This document shows, piece by piece, positions 12,386 to 24,620 of a stretch of 64,000 nt of DNA; the first letter of the stretch is position 1; each line of letters begins with the position of its first letter. The translations under genes were made by a program, and so were the position numbers. The notes beneath the pieces were generated by a model. It searched no databases. It saw only the letters and a program-made list of their open reading frames with translations, and had not been told where the DNA came from. This DNA comes from Polytrichum commune. Its lineage: Eukaryota > Streptophyta > Polytrichopsida > Polytrichales > Polytrichaceae. Location of the stretch: assembly GCA_950295325.1 (NCBI GenBank), contig OX485806.1:22258001-22322000 (forward strand), written 5' to 3'.

Positions 12386-15262
12386 CCAAGGGCGGCCCAC
12401 ATGTCCCTGGTCCATGGATTAATTATAACAGACAAAATGAACTTGAGGCTTGCATACGTCATTATAAGATGTATCATATATGCAGATTTGCAGTCTGGAT
12501 TCTCTGTTGGGAATCCTTTTGTCGCTTTTCTAGTGCCTGTTGTGGTGAAGCAGCATGCATTGAATATCAAGCTTGATTGCCTTGGAGTTAAGGTATGTGC
12601 GTGTGATTTGGTTCAATTTTTCAGGTTCTCCAACTTCCACCGATTACATTTGCACAACGAAAACTCATGTTGCATTAGCAGTCTACGATGAAGCATATGC
12701 AGAAACTGGATTGGAAATCAGACTTTCCCTAATTTAGTTGTGGTTAGTGGAAGTGCATGTTTGTTGATTTCTTAACTGGATGTACAGGTTCTCCCAATTG
12801 TGTTCATTATTGAGTGTACAACAGTTATTAATATTTGAAGATGTAGTCCAATCTCTTTTAAATACGTGTCTTTATGATGTTTGCTCTTTGATCCTCACGG
12901 AACCACATGCCAATCAAATACTCCTTTGGAAAGATGACTTCACAGAAGTGCAAAGTCAATTTCATGAAGGTTCCAAGCGAATACGTGAACCTTCCAACCC
13001 ATGTTATACCAGAGTGTTCTACCAATTACATGAACCTTCTAAATTAGTTCATGATTCTTCTAAACCGACTTGACATGTGACAAATGTCAATTTCATGATA
13101 GTGGACCTTTACCTCTAGGAACTTCATGAATCTTCCAGACCAAGTGGTGTTTGTATTAGCTTGTCATGCACATTCAACCACTACAAACTAATTGGTCAGG
13201 CAATTGAAGACTTCCAGTTGAAAATACTCTTTGCAATGTAGAGGCAAGATGCACTAGTGTATTTCCTTCGACAACTACACACTTGAGCCAACCCAAAGAT
13301 TGCATGTAAACCTTTTCCATATAACGTTTTCCTTTGATGTGGTGAAGTGCATTGTGAGGGCAACGACATTGATGATCAAAATACAACGTATGTATTTGCA
13401 ACCAAGCACACCCATGCTATGCTTTGTATTTGAACTTAAATCTTCACAAGAAATCAAGGTCTTTAGCTTATTCAAATGGTGTACTTGAAGAATATGTTGA
13501 TTTCAAACATGGTCGTTGTCAGCATGATTAATTAAAAATGAAAGTATGTAGCTAAAATACACTACTTTCTACTTGGAGAGGTCCAATGTGTGCCACTTGG
13601 ATGCTTAGGGGTTTAGGGACCCAACAACAAATAACTTACATGCAACCCACTTTGTGGTTAGGGTGCAACATGTTGAAGTGTGGGGTTGTTTGTGAGGCAT
13701 GTGGCATAAGGCTAAGGGGCTAACATTCACGCCAGTACCTATATATAGGTGTTAACTTTTCCTTTTCCTTTCCCCCCCCCCCTATTTCTTGAGGCGTGTA
13801 TGGCAATTGCCATGGCAAGGTCAAGTGTATTCTCTGAGCCTTTGAATTATATTCTAGGTGTGATGCGGCAATGCCTATTATACGTGCTCCATGATGTTTC
13901 CAACTCTCCGCCGTGCTTGCTTGCTATGGTCAATGGGGCCCACATTGTGATCGGGAGATCCCCAGATGGGTCCCAGTCAATTGTTCCCATGGAGGTCATG
14001 TGCGAATATATATTGAGTCAATGTTGCACATGACTTTCTGTATCTATATCGGTTGAAGGTATCTATATCTAATTCGGAAGTCACTGCCATTTTCGAGTAT
14101 TTGTATGCATGGGAAGAACATGTTTTTTTTTTTTCCTGCGACCAGAACTATCTTTTGGTCATAGACAAAAAATACCACCCCTCCATGTATAATAGATGTT
14201 ACAACCATAAACATTGGTTGATGGATTGTTTCCCAGTTAGCCTAATGAAGTCTGTACATAAGCATGGAGTACCCTTACGACAATATCAGATGTAGTGTCG
14301 GGGGAGAGTATTGGGCATAGTCATTCATTGATTAGATGGTGCCATGTTGTGACAACAATAACTACCACACTCTCTTGATAGTACAAAATAATACGTCCGT
14401 GCATCGTTCATTATGTTGGAAAACATTATTAAGTGTTGATGGGGTTCATAACATTATTGAATTGATGAGGTGTGTTCACTTGAGGGTCATGGGCTTGGGT
14501 GAGGCCTGCCAACCATCCCAATGTCTATGGCAGGTTTCCAAACAAGTCACCATGTGCATGATGGGCCAACATATTCTTTTACTAGAACCTCCAACAATAG
14601 TCATGTCAATCACATTTGAACGACTAGACACCTATTTAATAACTATGCCTAAATTAATACACATCATAATAATTTGTCATAGAAATCATCGGCTCCAAGC
14701 TGTGCTTGGGAGGTAGTAGTCCCACATGAGTGGGAGGGTAGCAAGGTTGGCTCTCATTAACCTTTTGGCTTCCCGGACTTTTAATTCAATTTCATTTCAT
14801 TGGAGGAAGTGCAACTGGGCCCATCTAGGTGTACACCCTAGCACCTGAAAGCAGCCTAGTTGTACACTCACCCAGGCTAGGCGATGACCCAGGGCCTACT
14901 AGTCATGGCTAAGCATGTATATATTTCTTGTGGTACAAACAACTGATGGTAGTTGGGCCCCGGGCCCTAGCGCCTACCTAGAATCAATTTGTACTCATAA
15001 AAATGTCAGCATCCCACTTGATTGTGCTTGAATTTGTAATTCCTATATGAGAATCTCATGGAACAACTAGCTGAATAAAATTATGTTCATGTTCTCAAGA
15101 GCAGGACACTAAACAACCCCCATCGAGCTCTTCCAAAGTGTAATAGCATCGGTGTTCATGCTATTACAAGTGGAAGGGACCCACATGGCCTTCCTCCTCC
15201 AAACCCCTTCTCAGACTCCATGTTGTTGCATATGATTAATCCCATAAGGGCTGCCTCCTTTG
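12386..15262. other. Gene-free stretch with a cluster of GAAnnTTC motifs
   Basis: No protein family was recognised. Several ORFs of 80-126 residues exist on the plus strand, but their translations have no domain or splice support. GAAnnTTC palindromes cluster at 12966, 12987, 13032 and 13128 (see findings). A C-run lies at about 13,775 and a T-run near 14,120. The segment may be an old retroelement, but no diagnostic protein motif remains. Confidence 0.4.
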
Positions 15263-15503
15263 TTAACCCTTAAAGGACAATGCTGCCCCACGGGCTTGGT
15301 ATTATTTTGGGAGAATCTTGTTCAAAACTTCTACTCCATTGCACCAAATGGGGTTTTTAGGATGCCAAATCGAGCACCTTAGCAAGATCTATACTTCTTT
15401 AGAATAGAGCCTATGTAAATTAATTGGTTAATCATGCTTAAAATGAATTTTAAAAGATATTTTGGGTGTGGTATCGGGAAAGCATATGTCCTTTAAGGGT
15501 TAA
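15263..15503. mobile_element. TTAA-flanked MITE (piggyBac-like ends), copy 1
   Basis: 241 bp including a TTAA at each end. The termini are CCCTTAAAGGACAATGC on the left and GCATATGTCCTTTAAGGG on the right, inverted repeats of about 13 bp plus. It is nearly identical to 18362-18603. Sequences outside the TTAA do not match between the two sides, so TTAA itself is the best target duplication. TTAA with CCC-starting TIRs is the piggyBac signature. There is no coding capacity. Confidence 0.75.
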
Positions 15504-17423
15504 GAGAGCTCTCCTTCTATATAAAACCAACACTCCCTTGGAAGAACATGCTTACCCGAGTTTAGGCTTTAGGCTTAACAAACCCAAGAACGTGCTTACC
15601 CCGAGTTTTAACTTGACTTTATACATAAATACTTAATTAGGTTTTTTTGTGCAATCTCCAGTTGGAGGAGGAAGATAAGAAAAATATTAAATAATCATCA
15701 TAGGTGAAGATTTCAGGTAAGGCAACATTTGCAATTAGCAGAGGCCATGCGGGGCATGTCTACTTGTACTACTGTTCTCCCTCTTTCGTATGACACGTTT
15801 GGGAAACAAAAAAAAGTTGTGTTATTGAGGTGTCGTCTTCTCATTAATATGACAAATGGCGTAAAGTTGTCGTAATATTGAGGGCATATGAAAACATAAG
15901 TAATTTGAGCTTAAAATATATATACAATGAGTTTAAGCAATATAGATGGTATGAAATAATAATATATAACTCCAAACAAATGTAAATATTCTCAAGAACT
16001 CTTGAAATAGGAGTTCAAAGATCTATGGTGTTGCCTACCCAAGTTAGCAACTATCATCTTATCTAAATTTCCTACTAACTTTTGAAACTAATAATTTCAT
16101 TAACACCAAAATATAAAGAGCTTTCTAACAAGAAACTTGACAACAATGATCCATGACATTTAGCATCAAGATACTAGGTAGGAGGCCACTCTAACCCTAA
16201 CCATGTTCATCTTGCACTAGTATCCCTAATTCTCATTAAGTTTCCACTGGTAAGTGAAGTTCCCAAGTACTTCTCAAGCGAAAGTGGATGTATTTTAGAT
16301 GTACATAACATAGATGAAAGGAATTTTAGCATTAACTACCTCTTTGATATGACAAAACAAAGATTCTAAATGTCTCATTATCGAGTGTCGTAATCACATA
16401 AAAGAGGGAGTTTTGAACTAAATAGTTTGGTCGCGCAAAAAATGTGTCGTAATATTGAGGGTATCGTATAATCGAGTGTCGTATTAACGAGGTTAGATTG
16501 TAGCATTGACAACACCCTGGGGTAAAGCTCTATTGGGGGTGTTTAGTGTCATGTGTTCTCATGCTATATACAATACCCGACCTTTGTAATGCAATACCAT
16601 TACCATACATATTGTGACCAGTCTGGTATATCATAATTGTGGTACAAATACAACATTGGTTTGAACTCCTTCAGTTCCACAATAAATGTTCTATTTAAGA
16701 TGATAGTTTTTGTTTCAAAATGATTGGCTTGTGAGAAAAGTGGTACACTTACTTCTTGTGCTACATCCGTTAGTAAAACTTTGATATTTCATGAAATTTC
16801 GCATGCATTTTCAAACATTGTTTCTCATGGTGCGTTGCAATCCATTATGATTTAGTTACCAACCAAGAATATCACCTAATAGTATGATTACTCCAATCAT
16901 AGCAATTACATCAAGTGAAAGGTTGTGAAGAGTTGTTGGTGACCACTTTTTTGGTATTCTTTAATGCTAATATTTGAATAGCTAATTAATTTCATCACCT
17001 GTGCTTTGCTATGCATACAAAGTTGCAAAAATGAATGCAACGGGCATCATTGTGTTGCATAAGTAGTGATGTTTTTGTACTACTAACTCAATCTAGGGAA
17101 AGGCATTTACCTTCGACACTCGGTGTGGAACATAGGGAGTACTTAACCCTTAACTTCCTAAAGCGTATTGGGGTTTCATTAGATCATGCAAAAAGTAAGC
17201 TTTTTAGAGTTCAATCTTTATTGTACCTAAAAGAAAAGTTGGTATTAATCATTTTAAGATGACATCATGATGGTAGCAATATCTAGTAATTTTCAAGATT
17301 TGTCAATAATTGATTTAGAATCATTCAACTTTAAGAAACTGTGATAAAATATGCAATAAAATTATAGTCCAAACATTCAAGAGTATATTAAGAATTGATG
17401 TAAACTTTGAGGTAAGAAAAAGA
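15504..17423. other. Gene-free DNA with a possible decayed TIR element
   Basis: Near 15,780-15,900 and 16,370-16,500 there are related sequences (TTGTCGTAATATTGAGGG; GTGTCGTATTAACGAGG). They face each other loosely, as in old DNA transposons with GTCGTAT-type ends. A clean TIR and target duplication were not found. No gene was found, and a 75-residue ORF near 17,035 is unsupported. Confidence 0.35.
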
Positions 17424-17431
17424 GTCCATAG

Positions 17432-18092
17432 CAGGGTTGTCTATTGTGTCGTGACAGAGGCTAATCTCGGCATAATGTCGTGCCGTCACGACATTATGCC
17501 GGATGTTGTCTTTATCATAACGGACTTGAATTTTACCGAATTCTGTGTGTAATTACATTACCCCATTTCGGACACGTAGGATGTAAGATGTCCACGTGTG
17601 ATGACATGTCAGCAAAGTAGAGGTCCATCCTGTTCGCCCCGTTCCCTCCCCCGTCCGCTCCGTTCCCGACCCCGATATATCCCCCCCGTCCGCTCCATTC
17701 CCTCCCCCATCCACCCCCGTTCCCTCCCCCGTCCGCTCCATCCCCCCCCCCCCCCCCCATCCGCCCCCGTTCCCGCCCCCGTCCACCCCGTTCCCCTCCC
17801 CCCCGTCCGCCCCACACCCTCCTTAGTCATATTTTACTACTTTGATTTTAACAGAATGATAAACAGAATGGCAAAATGGTTTACCTGGCGCTAGGCATAT
17901 CCACGTCCACGTCGGCTTTTTTTGCCACATAGGACGCCACCTTGGCAAGAAGGTAAGTATTTTACCCACCCTACTAGCTTCCCCCTAGGTTGACCCTACG
18001 TGGACCCTATTGTGTCATGACGGAGGGGTCCGTCATGACACGACACGTCATGACGGCACGACACCGTCATGACGTCGGGATAGACAACCCTG
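17432..18092. mobile_element. Non-autonomous hAT element, 661 bp, perfect 8-bp TSD
   Basis: The termini are CAGGGTTGTCTA (17432) and TAGACAACCCTG (18092). Both flanks are GTCCATAG (17424-17431 and 18093-18100), a perfect 8-bp duplication. This fits hAT (8-bp TSD, CAGGG start). Subterminal repeats of GTCATGACG-type palindromes crowd both ends, as transposase-binding sites do in hAT elements. The centre (about 17,640-17,815) is a strand-biased C-rich tract of CCCCGTCCGCTCC-like units. Long Pro- or Gly/Arg-rich ORFs over it are low-complexity artefacts. Confidence 0.9.
17640..17815. repeat. C-rich degenerate tandem repeat inside the hAT element
   Basis: Repeats of roughly CCCCCGTCCGCTCC and CCCGTTCCCTCC run for about 175 bases, with one strand almost free of G runs. 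It is a polypurine/polypyrimidine tract able to form unusual DNA structures. Confidence 0.75.
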
Positions 18093-18361
18093 GTCCATAG
18101 AAAATCGATACTTTTCAACCAAATTAATGTGGAGTTTCTATATGTAGTAATGTATCAAGAAAGGGAAAATCTAGTTCATTCTTGTCTTGAAAAATCTCTT
18201 GTGAACAACCATCTTTTCATATTGGAATGGGATCATCACCATTTACAAGAAAAATTCATGAGGAACACAATGGTTCCCATTGTGACCTTCCTAGCACCTT
18301 CCTTTTAAACTAATTTGCCTTCAAGAGTCATTCATAAGCCTAAAGCAAACCTCTTGGGAAG

Positions 18362-18603
18362 TTAACCCTTAAACGACAATGCAAGCCCCACGGGCTTGGT
18401 ATTATTTTGGGAGAATCTTGTTCAAAACTTCTACTCCATTGCACCAAATGGGGTTTTTAGAATGCCAAATGGAGCACCTTAGCAAGATCTATACTTCTTT
18501 AGAATAGAGCCTATGTAAATTAATTGGTTAATCATGCTTAAAATGAATTTTAAAACAAATTTTGGGTGTGGTATCGGGAAATCATATGTCCTTTAAGGGT
18601 TAA
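18362..18603. mobile_element. TTAA-flanked MITE (piggyBac-like ends), copy 2
   Basis: 242 bp, nearly identical to 15263-15503 through the interior (AATTAATTGGTTAATCATGC and surrounding text). The left end is CCCTTAAACGACAATGC, one mismatch from copy 1. The right end is CATATGTCCTTTAAGGG. Both ends abut TTAA. The two copies lie 3.1 kb apart in the same orientation and differ at few positions, so transposition or duplication was recent. Confidence 0.75.
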
Positions 18604-19782
18604 GGGTTAATAACGGACATCAACATAACAATCATCACAATGGGATTGGACTTTGTGCTCATAGTAGAATGGTCATTCTAGGTTCAACAATGACCACAAT
18701 TGGGAGGGGGTTCATGTGATGATATAAAAAGCTTGAGAATCTTCACTTTGGACTCTTTTAATCATTGCATCTCTCCTCCAATTTCAGAACTTGCTATGGC
18801 CCACATGATTGACAATTGCTAACAAGATGAAACAAATCCTTAGTTAATATGACTGCAATATATGTATGTGGACATAGAAGTGCCCACTATAAGAACTGCA
18901 TGTCTAACTGGATACCCCCTTGAATCACGCTAGGTTATCCGTTGACTATTCTAGTTTTGAATTCACAATTAAGCACATGCCTCCGCTCATGCACATTTCA
19001 ATAGATGTAATGGTAAGAGAATTAATTAAAATATACACTAGAAAATCTAAACGAGGAGTGTCAAAAGTTGTTATTGTTTCAATGTATGGGGGAATGTCTT
19101 TCAAATTCTTTAAAGGAAAAACTCATAGATGCCCTATATAATAATATTGTGTTGATAGGTGCATTAAAGTCTTGGATATATACCTACATTATAGATCACC
19201 TTCCACTTTAGGTTTACATGCTTTGATACTTACATGCTCAAGATGGATGGAATGGATAAGGAGGCTTGTGGTAACATAGATGTGCCTAATTTAGTGCCTC
19301 ATCTAAAATGGACACATGTATTTGAGTGGTGATATGGTTAGGTGTGGATTCAAGAATGGACACCAAAAAGACATGTGTTGAAAAGAGATTGGATTACATG
19401 TTCAAAACTGATTAACCATTCTAAATGCAATAGTCAACATAATCGGGCAAAACTACGGATGTGATCATTTAATAACTCAGAGGATCTTCACTTTGACAAT
19501 GAATAAGATATTCATAAGAACTCCACAAATTTTGAAAAATGTGGTTATGACCACGATTTGAATTTGCTAATCATCTTGCCTTAATGACGTGTTTTCATAT
19601 CCTACAAGAAGTGGGTGCAAAGAAAGTATCCCCTTAAAGCTTGCCTACTTAAAGGAGAACACATCTCACCACACACTTGCCAAACCCCATGACATTTGCA
19701 TAGGACACAACTTCAACCACACCCATCACCTTACCTACCTCTCCAAATAGTTGGTTGATATAGTGGCCCACTTGGGTTGCAT
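18604..19782. other. Gene-free DNA with fragments of a dispersed repeat
   Basis: Text such as GACACCAAAAAGACATGTGT and ATTGGA..ATGTTCAAAA..ATTCTA recurs near 38.0-38.7 kb, 39.6 kb and 42.65-42.85 kb. This marks an old dispersed family. No gene was found. Confidence 0.4.
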
Positions 19783-20150
19783 GAGACTTTAGTTATGTTA
19801 AGTTAGTGCCGGAAACTCAAAAGATGGACACAAATTTCATGGGAGTTGGATACCTATCATTGTCAAAAGCTTTAACACTTTAGAAAGTGCACATTTGACT
19901 ACAAATTTATGTTGAAGTGCCAATTCCATGATTCATTTCAAATGTTTTGTATGTCTTCTTTACTTATGAGACTTTAGTTATGTTAAGTTGGTGCCGGAAA
20001 CTCAAAAGATGGACACAAATTTCATGGGAGTTGGATGCCTATCATTGTCGAAAGCTTCAACACTTTAGAAAGTGCACATTTGACTACAAATTTATGTTGA
20101 AGTGCACCAATTCCATGATACACTTCAATTGGTTTATATGTCTTCATTTT
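19783..20150. repeat. Tandem duplication, period 185 bp, two units
   Basis: Unit 1 starts GAGACTTTAGTTATGTTAAG at 19783 and unit 2 restarts with the same text at 19968. They agree at most positions (for example CTCAAAAGATGGACACAAAT) and differ by a few substitutions and a small indel. An ORF spanning unit 2 has no domain. Confidence 0.85.
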
Positions 20151-22700
20151 GCCATTAGATTTAATGCTTTTGAACAACAAAGTTGGGTGGTTGGACCATC
20201 CAACATGACATGAGGTATAAACATTCATGACCACCTATTTGTAAGGGTCCACGTTAAGGCTTTTGTTAGAGTGGGTAACTATTCAAATTAGTTATATGAA
20301 GCTTGCATTTCTCGGTCACCAAGAGAAATAGTTGACATATTAGGTAGCTAGCCAATATGAGAGCTAATCAATCTCATGCTCGCACCACCTAGTTAGAAAT
20401 TAACTTTACATAAAAATTATCAAACCAAAAGACTTTGGATAACTTTTGGACCTTGCTTTTGTGGAGTAATCTCAACTCAACCATACCCTTAATATTAACT
20501 AACTTCTTACTAATGTTTAGTTCAAGTTGTTTTTTGAATGCCCGCCTCTCATTTTCTCTATCTCTTCTATTCCATTACAAGATGGATCATATTATTTCAT
20601 ACACAATCCTAAATTAGCATACATCTAAAATAAGAAAATATTATTTATTGACAACATAATAATATAAAATTATTTTAAGAGTTCAAATTTACAGAAATAA
20701 TAAGATTAATCATCTAATTTTAGTTCCATACAATGAAACACAAATGTTGTGGCCCACAAAAATCATTACATTGTTCAGAGTTTGAATAGACATTTACGTA
20801 TATTTGTACAAACCACTTGTCAAAAAAAAAAAGGGATGTGTACTTGTGGGGACAAAAAACCAAACAAAACATCAAAAGCAACAACACAACAACCACAACT
20901 TTGAATGTTTGTATTCCATGTTTGCCAACCACCATATTTGTGTAGTTTTGCAATCTAGTGTACGTCATATTGGTGGTTGGAATTGTCCAAAATCATGCAT
21001 AAATCCAAATATACTTAAATCTCTAGTCCTTGTGTCATGCTCAAAGCTTGGGTAAGTTGAATAAAACTTTGGCCAATCAACCTTAACTCCTCTCCTAAAT
21101 TGGTCAACCTTTGTTGAGTCATAATTAGGGGACAGGGGGGTGAGATCGGTTAGCTAGCATATTAGTTAGTTAGTTCTCACTAACTCATATTGTTAGATAA
21201 TTCTCCTAACTAAGTGGTGCGGAAAATTGACAATGTTTTTAGTAAGCTAGCATTTTTGGTTAGCTAATCTTCACTAACTCATAGGTTAGATGATTCACTT
21301 AACCAAGTGGTGAAGGCAGACCTTAATTTAGTAATAAGGTAACTTGGAATTTAAGGTGGGGTCCCCCACTTTGAGTGTAACTGGAAAGTCTTGGGGGGTA
21401 CCTTTTAGTTTTAGGCGCATATGAGTTTCAATTTTATATAATTATTGTCTTTGCCACTTAAATATATATATCTTATCTAGACACTCTTTGCTCCTCTCAC
21501 CACTTGTGTGTTCCCCAAATAGAAGCAAACTCAAGAATAGAACACAACAAATTTTCAAAGTTTTGTAGCTCCAAATAGAAGCAAAGGGAATTTTGATCCC
21601 AACTTCTTTTTAGTCATTGACATGGGTTTTAAATATGAAGTTCTGGGAGATTCTCTCAGAAAAGTAGTGGGAGATACCCTTTTTGGCAGTTTTATGATTA
21701 ATTTCAATAAAAAAAGAAATTCATATGAACTCCAAAGATTTTGAGAAAAATCAATACATCCTAGATTTTGATTTGATTATCTTGAAACAACCATGTGTTT
21801 GAGTATGTAGGTGAACGTGAGTACAATGTTAATAATATATGTTCTAAACCTACTTACAATATAATATACAAGATTTCGTGTTAGTGTTCATCACGTCCTA
21901 TGACGGCGATGTGATGCAACATCCAAATGTCACTTTATCCGTTGCCCACACATACTCGTGGTGGGCAACAGTGAATGGGCGAACTCCGTTCATTGCCGCC
22001 AATAAGTGTGGGTGAGTTTTTGGCTGATGATTGCTCATTTTTTCCTTGATTGAGAAAAATGACTATTATTCTCACCCACCATCCAAACAACTAGACAAAC
22101 ATAGTACAAGTTCATCGACTCTAGTTGTGTGGCTCAATACCAATGATAAACCAACAGTGTAGTATTATCAACAATCAATGAAAACCTCACATTACATGTA
22201 ACTTCAAGTACAAAAATTTGGGTATTATAGGTTTACAATGTCGCGGTTACTATAACTTATTAAGTGGATTTTCATCCAACTTTAAATTATCCATGAAAAT
22301 TTATAATTACATAATATAAGGAATAACAAAAGCATTTCGATTGAACCAAAATGGATAACAAAGAACTAAGGATAGTGATCAAGTTAGCTCAAAATTCTCT
22401 TGATATTTAGGGAAAATATAATATAGTTTACAATAATAATACACAATCAATCAATTTCTTTTAAAAAATTATAATTATAATTATAATATTTTATTATGAA
22501 ACTTTTTCATAAGTAGAATCATGATGGCCGAATATTAGATAATATGACCAAAATGCTATTGATAACTAATATAACTATATTAAAAAAACTCTACAATTTT
22601 GCCGATTATCCTAGATCACTAAACATTAAATCTCAAAGCTTGAATATAAAGTGTTTTAAGAAGATGATCGTTATGGTCCATTTTTAAAAAATGCCTCAAC
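20151..22700. other. Gene-free DNA with small tandem and dispersed repeats
   Basis: 21,150-21,330 holds two degenerate copies of a GTTAGCTAGCAT...AAGTGGTG unit of about 100 bp. 21,940-21,970 has a GTTGCCCAC/GTGGGCAAC hairpin. 22,122-22,330 resembles the interior of the CTACACTAAATATG elements (10646-11003; 61362-61679) but lacks clear ends. No gene was found. Confidence 0.45.
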
Positions 22701-22708
22701 TTTTGAAT

Positions 22709-23330
22709 TTATGGTTGACATGAAGTGTTTGTTACTGCTATTCTCTCTTTGTTGTCTCTCTTTTCTTTAACAATCATTTCTTGTGTCACCAACTTTGATT
22801 TCATCATTACAAACCCCCTATTGCCATGATATGCTTCAAGTTTAAGCAATGTTTGAGATTTAGTTTTCTCCATCTTCAAAAAAGTTTGTGTAATTTTTTC
22901 CAACCTTTGAATATATTCTCTTTGGCTCCATAATTTGTTCCTGTTTTCTTTTTAGTTGTTTTTCTTCCCAATACATTAGGAGAAATAGTAACCTTCGTGC
23001 TCGGTGTTAGCTTTTGTCAAGGTGTTTGTTTAGTATTAACCTTACGTCTTGGACGCTTTCTTGGTGGAGTTTTGTATGTATCAACTTCACTTGGTTTGTT
23101 TAAATCCAAACTAGATAGCCCACTAGCTCTCCAACATCAACCGCCTCAACAACCTCTTCTAGACCTCCAACATCAATTCCACCTTGGATTCTTTGGATCA
23201 TACATAAACAGTATAATTCTTATCAATGAATTAGACCAAACTACCCTGCAACTTAACAAAGTATCAGGATCGTTGGTGTGACCCCGACCTTCACCTTGAC
23301 CATCTCTACCTCTACCAACTGTGATCATGT
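22709..23330 (-). pseudogene. Decayed transposon ORF1-like remnant (NLS and coiled-coil-like tail)
   Basis: On the minus strand, one frame reads SLDLNKPSEVDTYKTPPRKR followed by PRRK, a strong nuclear-localisation-type basic patch (about 23,030-23,130). After a stop and a frame change, a charged helical tail follows (LEKITQTFLKMEKTKSQTLL, about 22,845-22,905). This layout recalls ORF1 of PIF/Harbinger elements, which partners the transposase and brings it to the nucleus. The transposase remnant lies just to the right on the opposite strand, so the two would be divergent. Stops and frame changes make it non-functional. The family assignment is inference from layout. Confidence 0.5.
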
Positions 23331-23659
23331 TTGGACAATCTTGTTTTCCAACAACAATATTAGGTTAGGTTTCTATATATACATATAATAAGTGTGAAGA
23401 TAAAATTTTAACGCTTAATCTTATTTTTCTTTTAAAACTTGTGAATAAATTTAGAAACACATATTAAAATAAAAAATTTACATAGTGAAAAATTTATCTT
23501 AATCAAAAAATCCATAGATATTTTTGGTTATATAAATCAATTTATATGCAAGTTTCTGACATTTTTTTAAGATTTTTACATTTGAACAATATTAGCTAAC
23601 CAAAATAATGGATCTTAATCATCGTGATTTCCACAATGACAATGAAGTGTATCCGATAT

Positions 23660-24620
23660 TATACATAATTTGGGTAGTTGCATATGTCAAAAATTTGAGA
23701 CAAAAACGTAGAAACCTACATTTGCCAAGAGAATGGTGGATTTTTTTCAAGGTCGATGCATCGATGGATTGCAATGCATAACGGTGTTTATGGTATGAAG
23801 GTGTGAGGGATAGATTATGAATTCGTGATTTTTGGGTGAATATTCTACATTCTTGAAGTTAGTTAAGCTTTGAAGGCCATACATTTAGCATCAACATACA
23901 AGATATAGAAAGCACTTCTTGTGATAAAAACTGTAGCTATGCTATTACATAAGTTGGCAAAACGTCTTGATAATGTGAAGGTAGGTGGAATCTTTGCATG
24001 TGGGAGATTCTATAGTGTACAAATATACTTTATGAATATATTGATATGCCTTAGCCGATAAATACAAATCACTTAAAAATTATACTACCATACCTTCAAA
24101 TGCTAGACCTGCCAATATTTTAAGCAGGCTTCCACTATGTCACTGGGCTACCAAATATGTGTAGGGCAATAAATGAAACACATTGCAAATTACATTTTAA
24201 ACCATCATATAATCTTCTATTGCAAGGTGTGTGTGACAGTGAAAAGATTTGTGGGATGTATGTGTGGGAGCTCCAGGAAGGTTTCCTGATGCAACACACT
24301 TATGACAATCTTCATTCTACAATAAATTAAAGAGGATTTTTTTTGCAAGATCACGTTGTCAAAATTGGATGACAACAAATTTAATTATATGTAGTGGGTG
24401 ACTGTGCGTATCCTATTTTGACACAAATTCAAAAACCTTTCACTGCAAGAACGATAAGAAGTGTTGATCAAAATGTATATGACGAGATTACGAAGAAATG
24501 ACAAGTACGTATTAAGAAAGCATTTAGAATTTAAAAAAATAAATGATCTACTGTTAAAAAACATGAATGTGAGGGGTCAACATGCACCTCTTATAATGGT
24601 TGCTTGTTGTGTTATCTAGA
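23660..24620 (+). pseudogene. PIF/Harbinger-type DDE transposase, degenerate
   Basis: Pieces of one transposase appear in order but in different frames. An N-terminal basic piece (NLRQKRRNLHLPREWW) is followed by a helix-turn-helix-like piece (LLHKLAKRLDNVKVGGIFAC, near 23,940). Then come GLPNMCRAINETHCKL...LLLQGVCD (near 24,150-24,240), DLWDVCVGAPGRFPDATHL (24,246), VVGDCAYPILTQIQKPF (24,391) and RGQHAPLIMVACCVI (to 24,617). The LLLQGV, VGAPGRFPDA, GDCAYPIL and MVACCV blocks are characteristic of DDE_Tnp_4/PIF-Harbinger transposases. At least two frameshifts and several stops break it. Tourist-like MITEs at 48 and 54 kb would need such an enzyme. Element ends were not located. Confidence 0.85.

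Noticed and set aside
14336-14716. 126-residue plus-strand ORF
   Set aside because: Composition and lack of any motif suggest a chance ORF in old repeat DNA.
15777-16500. Possible pogo/Tc1-like element with GTCGTATTAACGAGG ends
   Set aside because: The ends are only loosely inverted and the TA duplication could not be placed. Mentioned in the region entry only.
17533-17894. Long overlapping Gly/Arg-rich and Pro-rich ORFs on both strands
   Set aside because: They lie over a C-rich low-complexity tract inside a hAT element. All frames are open because the sequence lacks AT-containing stops.
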